Shown: positions 57,590 to 64,000 of the stretch, piece by piece
Numbering within the stretch: position 1 is the stretch's first letter
Layout: the number at the start of each line of letters is the position of its first letter
Source of the DNA: Paratinospora sagittata
Taxonomy: Eukaryota > Streptophyta > Magnoliopsida > Ranunculales > Menispermaceae
DNA length: 64,000 nt
Direction of reading: 5' to 3'
Assembly: GCA_035771175.1 (NCBI GenBank)
Contig: CM069593.1
Location: 43,399,741-43,463,740 of the forward strand
Program-made: the position numbers and the translations under genes
Notes under the pieces: generated by a model
What the model saw: the letters and a program-made list of their open reading frames with translations, nothing else
What the model was told of the DNA's origin: nothing
Databases searched by the model: none

Positions 57590-59958
57590 ACTTCTATGAA
57601 ACCTAAGAAGCCAGAGAAGTTCACTAGCACTGACTTCAAAAGTTAGCAACAGAAGATGTTAGTTTACCTGACCACTCTCAACTTGGACAAGGTGCTAAAT
57701 GAAGACGAACCTGAACTGCGAGATGATAAAACTGACAAACATGTTATTGCAGCAATTCAAGCATGGAGACACTCTGATTTTCTATGCAAGAATTATATTT
57801 TGAATGGGCTAGAAAATACATTGTATAATGCGTATGTACAGTCCGTACTGCCAAGGAACTCTGGAATTCTTTGGATAAAAAATACAAGACTGAATATGCT
57901 GGCCATAAGAGATTTGTGGTCAGCAGGTTCCTTAATTACAAGATGGTGGACTCAAAGACTGTGTTGGATCAAGTTTAAGAGTTGCAGATTATTCTCCATG
58001 AGATTCATGCAGAAGTTGCCACCTACTTGGAAAGATTTCAAGAACTATCTCAAGCACAAGCGTAAGTAGATGGAACTTGAGGACCTTATTATCAGATTGC
58101 GGATTGAACAAGACAAGAAAACTAGAGACCATACAGAGCCTAAAGTTAACCTTGTGGAGGGAAAGCACACCATGAATAAGAAGCGCAAGCACACTGGTGA
58201 TAATCAAGCCAAAAAGAAAGGCAAATCTCATAAGTTCAATGGCAAGTGCTATAATTGCTAAAAATAAGGGCACAAAGCCAAAGATTGTCGATTGAAAGGC
58301 AAGTCCAAGAACGATCAAGTCAATATGACCGAGGAGAAGATTGGAGATGTAACTGACATGATGCTATCTGTTGTGGTCTTTGAAGCCAACATGGTTGATG
58401 AACCCAGAGAGTGGTGGATTGATACTGGAGCCACCCGACATGTCTGTGCTGATAAGAACATGTTTTCCTCTTATACAACAATAAGATGGCGTAATCTAAT
58501 CATGGGCAATTCAGCAATTTCAACAATAACAGGTCTTGGGAAGGTGGTTCTCAATATGACCTCACGAAAGGAACCCACCTTGATCGATGTGTTGCATGTA
58601 CCTGACATCCGGAATAATGTTTCAGGCTCACTGTTGAGCAAAAGTGGTTTTAGGATGGTCTTTGACTCCAATAAATTTGTACTTTCCTAAAATAATGTAT
58701 TTGTGGAAATCTGGTACTTAGAAAGGGGATTATTCAAAATAAATATAATGCCTGTAATCCGCAACTTTGAAGATAATAAAGATTCATCTTCTGTTTATTT
58801 TTTGGAGTCTTCTTGTTTATGGCATGATAGATTAGGACATGTTAATTTTAATTCATTACGAAAATTGATGAATTTAAAATTATTACCTAACTATCAAATT
58901 GATCAAAATCATAAGTGTGAAATATGTGTTGAGGCAAAGTTAACTAAAACAACATTCCATTCAATTGAAAGAAACACTGAACCTCTAGACTAATTCACAG
59001 CGATATATGTGACTTAAAGTGTTGGGGTGTTTAGCTAAGGTAGAAATACCTTAACCTAAAAGGGTTAAGATAGGGCCTAAAACCATTGATTGTATATTCA
59101 TTGGTTATGTTCATAACAGTAGTGCATATAGGTTCCTTGTATACAAATCAGATTTTTATGATATACATGTGAATACAATTATGGAATCTAGAAATGCATC
59201 ATTTTTTTAGCAATTTTTCTAAATAAAAATATGCAAGAGCTAAGTTCCAATAAAAGAATTTATGACAATGCAAATAGCAGTAGTAATCCTCCAGATAAAA
59301 ATTTTGTAGGATGAACCTAAACGCAATAAAAAGGCTAAAGTTGCAAAGTCTTTTGGTCCTGATTTTCAAACGTATATGTTAGAAAGTGAACCTCAAACTT
59401 TTAAAGAGGCAATGTCAACACCCGAAGCTTCTTACTGGAAGGAAGCAATAAATAGTGAAATTGAATCAATCATGCACAATCATACTTGGGAATTGGTAGA
59501 TTTACCACCAAGTATGATGCCCTTAGGGTATAAATAGATTTTTAAAAGAAAATTAAAGGTTGACGGTTCAATTGATAAATATAAGGCTAGGTTGGTAGCC
59601 AAGGGATTTAAACAAACATAGGGCCTTGATTTCTTTGATACATATTCACCGGTAACTAGAATAACATCCATAAGAATGTTAATTGCTATTGCTACAATAA
59701 ACAATCGTGAAATTCGTAAAATGGATGTAAAGACAGCTTTCTTAAATGGTGAATTAGAAGAAGAGATATATATGCAACAACCTGAAGGATTCGTTGCATC
59801 TGGACAAGAACGTAAGGTGTGTAGACTTGTTAAATCATTATATGGATTAAAACAAGTACCAAAACAATGGCATATTAAATTTGACAATGTCATGTTGTCA
59901 AATGGTTTTAAAATCAATGAATATGACAAATGTGTATATGTCAAAAACACACCAAAGG
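57590..59958 (+). pseudogene. pol: C2 gag-pol, multiply broken, lacking integrase core
   Basis: In order: Gag (IQAWRHSDFLCKNYILNGL near 57750), zinc knuckle near 58247-58290, protease ([12 protein letters not shown] near 58411), GAG-pre-integrase (WHDRLGHVNF near 58817). It then jumps at TTAAA (59013-59017) to the integrase tail, followed by RT (LDFFDTYSPVTR, MDVKTAFLNGELEE, KSLYGLKQ) up to VKNTPK at 59957. Stops and frameshifts occur throughout. It is not functional. Confidence 0.87.
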
Positions 59959-60763
59959 TGTCACACCCCACCCGGACGCGCCTAACTATTCTATGAGTCA
60001 TAAACCACATACGTCCATAGGTGGTGATATGTATGATGCAAGTGCATGAACTGGTCTAGTCTATTGGTCTGGTCTTTTCTTGACATTTAGACTGACTTTG
60101 GCAACGTCTGGTGATCCTTATCAGAGTTGGTATCACGACGTGCAAGATTAGGACATTCAGTATTACTTGCATAAGCTTATAGCTTTCAATAATACCCACT
60201 AGATCAGTCCCCAGTTGAGAGGTGAGACACAAGGTCTGCTTAAATACCAATCGCCTAGAGCAGTCCGCTGCCTCCCGTTCACTATTTAAAGTTACTGAGG
60301 ACAAGACTGAGTCTAGTTGAGCCAGATTGACCACAAATCCGGCATTATAACAGTGTAATACATGAATTCCAAATATACAGGCATAAGTGCGACAATATAA
60401 ACATTATATGACATAATGCAGTGTAAATGAACAGTAGATATAATAATAACTGAATGTAAACTTTAATAAAAGTTATAAAACACGCAAACCTATGTTTAGT
60501 TCCCCACCTTCAGATAAGAACTTTTTCTTTTTCAGATCTGGAGCTTTCCTCCGGACAGAACTTCGTTGTATCGTACCGAGAGTCTCGAACAGAGAGTCTC
60601 AAACAGACAAGAACTCAGAATGAGTGAAAAGATGAGGAAAAATCACTAGAGAATGTGATTTGGTGTGAGAAAAATGAGGAGGAAGGGCTTCCTTATATAG
60701 GAAATTGGCGCCTGAACGTTCTGCCCAAACGATTTTTTTTTTTGTGAAATACAAGGTATTACA
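59959..60763 (-). repeat. D2 3' LTR (805 bp, internally deleted)
   Basis: In the minus sense it starts TGTAATACCTTG and ends GGGGTGTGACA. Compared with the D1 LTR it lacks the U3 minisatellite and a ~590-bp block (junction GAATAGTTAGG, with a 3-4-bp microhomology). The shared module is kept at 60190-60350. Confidence 0.87.
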
Positions 60764-60797
60764 CTCTACCCCTCTTAAAGGGATTTCGCCCTCAAAA

Positions 60798-61295
60798 TCA
60801 ATTCAAGTAGTTATGATGGTTATCTGCTTGAGATTCACTGCTGGCGTCATCTCTTGCGAGTTCAGGGTAGTGCTTGTATGGTCCCTGAATAGCACTGTGG
60901 CCGGTGGAATCCTCATCATCATAAAACCATGGAGAGCAAATGAAATCAGACTCGTCGTCTGAAGATTCCAACCTTTGCATAACAGATGGTGGTGGAGGGC
61001 GTTGGTTACATCGTTTGAGGGGAGGTAGGTTGAGCGGTGGAATACTTTTTCGTGTTGTTGATCGAATCCGGCCTCCTGGCAATTTTGGTAGAAGGTCCTG
61101 CCAAGATGAGGGAACAGGATTGTTACGAAACATCCATGCACGCTCTGGCAATAAGGATCGTTGTCTATGAGGTGATGGAGTTGGTGATGCAAAATAGTTG
61201 TGACTTGACTCTGCTTCTTGAGAAGTAGCAACAGGTTGCCAAGGAGGCCACTGCGTGTGTGCATCACTATATTCATTGATATTATTTTCAGGCAT
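60798..61295 (-). CDS. Extra ORF downstream of pol in gypsy family D (165 aa), function unknown
   Basis: An intact 165-codon frame with ATG at 61295. It is rich in Ser, Pro, Arg and His, with a WPPWQP motif, a basic centre (RQRSLLPERA, GGRIRSTTRKS), a proline run (PPPPS) and an acidic C-terminal part (SSDDESD, YDDEDS). There is no predicted membrane segment or signal peptide, so it does not look like an envelope protein. It lies ~100 bp after pol and ends just before the polypurine tract. D1 keeps an equal-length relic (13277-13774) differing by substitutions only. A and B elements have nothing here. A separate accessory protein, or the end of Pol expressed by another route, are the options. 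Confidence 0.65.
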   Translation of the reverse strand: MPENNINEYSDAHTQWPPWQPVATSQEAESSHNYFASPTPSPHRQRSLLPERAWMFRNNPVPSSWQDLLPKLPGGRIRSTTRKSIPPLNLPPLKRCNQRPPPPSVMQRLESSDDESDFICSPWFYDDEDSTGHSAIQGPYKHYPELARDDASSESQADNHHNYLN

Positions 61296-61392
61296 CTGCG
61301 TAGTTATTCAAGTGAAACAATGTATTAAGATAGGTGTAAACAAAGTTTCATCATTTTATTGATAAGTGAGAATAGTACAATATATCACATCA

Positions 61393-64000
61393 TCAGTTGG
61401 TACTAGAAAACAATTCAAGGTATTTCTGTTTAATTGTTGCTTCTAGTTCCCATGTTGCTTCCTTTACGCCGTGGTGATCCCATAGCACTTTCACAAGTGG
61501 TATGCAACGTCGCCGTAGTTCTTGAGTTTTTCTATCTAAAATTTGTATCGCTCTCTCTTGATACTTTTTTCCTTCCTCAACCAGAACCTCGACTAAAGGG
61601 ATGATATGCGAAGGATCAGGATGATACTTGCGAAGCATAGATACGTGAAAAACGTCATGAACCTTAGGCATGGACGATGGAAGGGACAGACGATAAGCAA
61701 GTTTGTCAATACTGCCTATCAGTCTGAGGGTGGAAGGCTGTGCTTATAGTGATCTTAGAACTCATTCTACTCTTGAAGCTTTTCCAAAAGTTTGATGTGA
61801 ATCGAGGGTCTCGATCAGAGCGATCGTGAGTGGTATGCCATAAAGGCGTACAATCACTCTTTCATATAGTTCTGCAAGTTTGATGGGGTTATCCGTGAAC
61901 TTTATTGGCAAGAAGTGTGCAGACTTTGTAAGTCTGTCAATGATAACCCAGATAGCATCTTGCCCTTTATTATTTCGAGGTAAGGCCGTAACAAAATCCA
62001 TTGCGATGTTCTCCCATTTCCATTCTCCAATAGGTAACGGCTGGAGAAGTCCGGAGGGAAGTTTTCTTTCTGCCTTAACTTTCTGGCAAACGAGACATCG
62101 AGCAACGAAGTCTACAATTGCCTTCTTCATTCCAGAAAACCAGAATTGTCGCTTGACATCCTTGTACATCTTGTCACCCCCAGGATGCATAGCGTACCTC
62201 GAACAGTGCATCTCAGTGAGCACTTCTTTCTGAACCTCAGGATCGTTCGGTAGACAGAGACATTTTTTATAGAAAACGACCCCATCTTCTGAGACCGACC
62301 AGTAAGGAAAGTCCTGTCCGCTGAGTAGAAGTTCTCATTTCTCCATTAACATAGGGTCATTGGCTTGAGCAGCTGAAATTTTCCGAACTAGCTCAGAGTT
62401 GGCTGATAATTGAGAGAGTCTTGATGTTGTTCCCTCTTCGATTAGTTGTAGGTTAAAGTTCTCCATCTTTGTAGCCAACTTTCCCATTTCAAAGTTAAGA
62501 GTGCAAGCAACGTACGATTTTCTACTCAGGGCATCAGCCACAACATTGGCTTTTCCAGGATGATACTGGAGTTGAAAGTCATAATCTTTCAAGAATTCCA
62601 ACCATCGTCTTTGGCGGAGGTTTCGGTCTCTCTGAGTGTATATTTACTTAAGACTCTTGTGATCTGAGAAGACCTCGAACCGTTCACCGTATAAGTAATG
62701 ACACCATAATTTCAGTGCAAATACGACAGCTGCAAGTTCCAAGTCATGTGTTGGGTAATTACCCTCATGAATCTTCGGTTGCCTCGAGACATATGCAACA
62801 ACTTGGTCTTCTTGCATGAGTACGACACCTAAGCCTTGGAGAGAAGCGTCGGTGTATAATGAAAATCCAATTGCATTTCTTGGAGTGATAAGTACAGGTG
62901 TCGTCGTGAGGCGTTTCTTCAATTCCTGAAATGATGCTTCACAGGTGGGATTCCAGATGAATCGCACGTCTTTTCGAGTGAGCTTGGTCATAGGTTCAGC
63001 AATCTTTGAGAAGTCCTTGATGAAGCGTCTGTAATAGCTAGCCAAACCAAGAAAACTCCTAATCTGAGTAACAGTGGTAGGCTGCTGCCAGTTTAAAACT
63101 GCTTCAACCTTAGAAGGATCTACTTCAATGTCATTGCTTGAAACCACGTGGCCTAGGAATTGAACACGTTTCGCCCAGAATTCGCATTTACTCAACTTTG
63201 CATACAGTTGGTGGCTTCTCAAGTTATGGAGGACTATCTTCAAATGTATCTGATGGTCTTCCTCGGTTGAGGAATATATCAAGATGTCGTCCACAAAAAC
63301 CACCACAAATTGGTCTAATTATAACCTGAAGATGCGATTCATCAAATCCATGAATGTCGCAGGTGCATTTGTTAGACCGAACGGCATGACCAAGAACTCA
63401 TAGTGACCGTACCGAGTTCTGAACGTCGTCTTGGTAATGTCCGACTCTCGGATCCGGAGTTGGTGATAACCGGACCGTAAATCAATCTTAGAGAAGTATT
63501 TGGCATCTCTAAGTTGGTCGAACAAGTCATCGATCCTGGGCAACGGATATCTGTTCTTGATGGTGACGTTATTCATCTTGCGATAATCGATGCAAAGTCG
63601 TAACGAAGTATCATTTTTGCGAACAAACAGAACTGGAGCGCCCCAGGGTGATGAACTCTTTCTGATGAAGCCATTACTCTCTAATTCCTTTAGTTGTTTG
63701 TCTAATTCGACCAGCTTGACATTTGACATTTTGTATGGTGGAATATAGATAGGCCATGTCCCAGGTATGAGGTTGATTTCAAAATCGAATTCTCGAACAG
63801 GCGGTAGACCAGGAAGGTCATTTAGAAAAACTGTTGGGAATTCCAATATTACCGGGACATCGTGTACTTCGAGAGGGTACAGTGCTGGTGATTCATTTTC
63901 TTCACTAAGGGATAGAGCTCGAAGTTGTGCCTTGAGAAGTGCAACTGTTGATTTGTGTAACCATTTTCTTGTTCCTTGAATCTTGACAAACTCTTATGTA
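61393..64000 (-). pseudogene. pol: D2 pol (protease end to integrase), broken
   Basis: RT is well preserved ([32 protein letters not shown]) to a stop at 63319. [10 protein letters not shown] and RNase H ([10 protein letters not shown]) follow to 62644, and the integrase finger ([20 protein letters not shown]) and first half of the DDE core to about 61780. A deletion of several hundred bases then joins the DDE core at DGQ (near 61715) to the region just before [13 protein letters not shown], so the catalytic Glu is lost. The chromodomain-like tail (HHGVKEATWELE) ends at 61393. Three or more stops and a frameshift: inactive. Confidence 0.88.

Larger units (their letters stand above)
56810..59958 (+). 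mobile_element. Ty1/copia element C2, 3' end replaced by D2
   Basis: The 5' LTR is 56810-57536, then gag-pol to 59958, where the D2 LTR begins inside RT. The element is preceded by GAACT (56805-56809) and by ~55 bp also found beside C1, so C2 and C1 are duplicates of one insertion. The integrase core is deleted at the same point as in C1 (near 59013). Confidence 0.9.
59959..64000 (-). mobile_element. Ty3/gypsy element D2, 5' part beyond window
   Basis: On the minus strand: pol from the right window edge to 61393, extra ORF 61295-60798, polypurine tract, and 3' LTR 60763-59959. It is the same family as D1. The insertion lies in C2 within AACACACCAAAG. Confidence 0.9.

Noticed and set aside
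61880..62233. 117-codon plus-strand frame
   Set aside because: Antisense of D2 integrase; the same shadow appears opposite D1 integrase at 11856-12281.

Overview
This is plant nuclear DNA, most likely from an angiosperm. The evidence is nested Ty3/gypsy and Ty1/copia LTR retrotransposons with plant-type terminal sequences, primer-binding sites matching the 3' end of initiator Met-tRNA in the gypsy elements, a hAT-like MITE with an 8-bp target-site duplication, FAR1-related gene fragments, and an intron-rich gene with GT-AG introns. I cannot name the species. There are no bacterial operons, CRISPR arrays, rRNA genes or recognisable tRNA genes. About four fifths of the window is retrotransposon.

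Layout, left to right. 1-2269: the 5' part of a gene (copy G1, minus strand), which is an inverted copy of 48772-51074. 2397-11251: gypsy element A1 (+), with a ~2.96-kb 5' LTR, nearly intact gag-pol and a cut 3' LTR. 11252-15300: 3' half of gypsy D1 (+), with pol, a relic of an extra downstream ORF, and the 3' LTR. 15301-36872: an old copia element C1 (minus), split by a hAT-type MITE (15893-16563), gypsy B1 (16894-27922, complete, TSD ATGAC) and gypsy B2 (29353-35142, deleted inside, TSD CACCT). 36873-37491: a gene tail and the start of a FAR1-related gene. 37492-47284: gypsy A2 (minus) with two unlike LTRs. 47285-48575: a copia LTR fragment holding an 845-bp fold-back element. 48576-53186: a gene tail, then gene copy G2 (+). 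53187-56809: AT-rich spacer, FAR1-related remnant and an LTR fragment. 56810-59958: copia C2 (+). 59959-64000: gypsy D2 (minus), running off the window.

The only gene that looks alive is G2. It has about 13 exons and encodes a basic/acidic N-terminus followed by two separate TFIIS N-terminal (LW/Med26-type) domains, which suggests a nuclear transcription-elongation or Mediator-associated protein. Pieces of the same gene lie at four places (1-832, 36873-36957, 48576-48640, 50227-53186), so this was a small gene cluster broken up by retrotransposons and inversion.

The most interesting points are: (1) a ~150-190-bp LTR module shared by the gypsy D and copia C families, which belong to different superfamilies; (2) a conserved 165-codon extra ORF downstream of pol in the D family; (3) a fold-back element whose ends are inverted copies of a gypsy LTR terminus; (4) one copia insertion, marked by the site GAACT, now found in three rearranged places; and (5) the tandem-TFIIS-N gene with its inverted duplicate.
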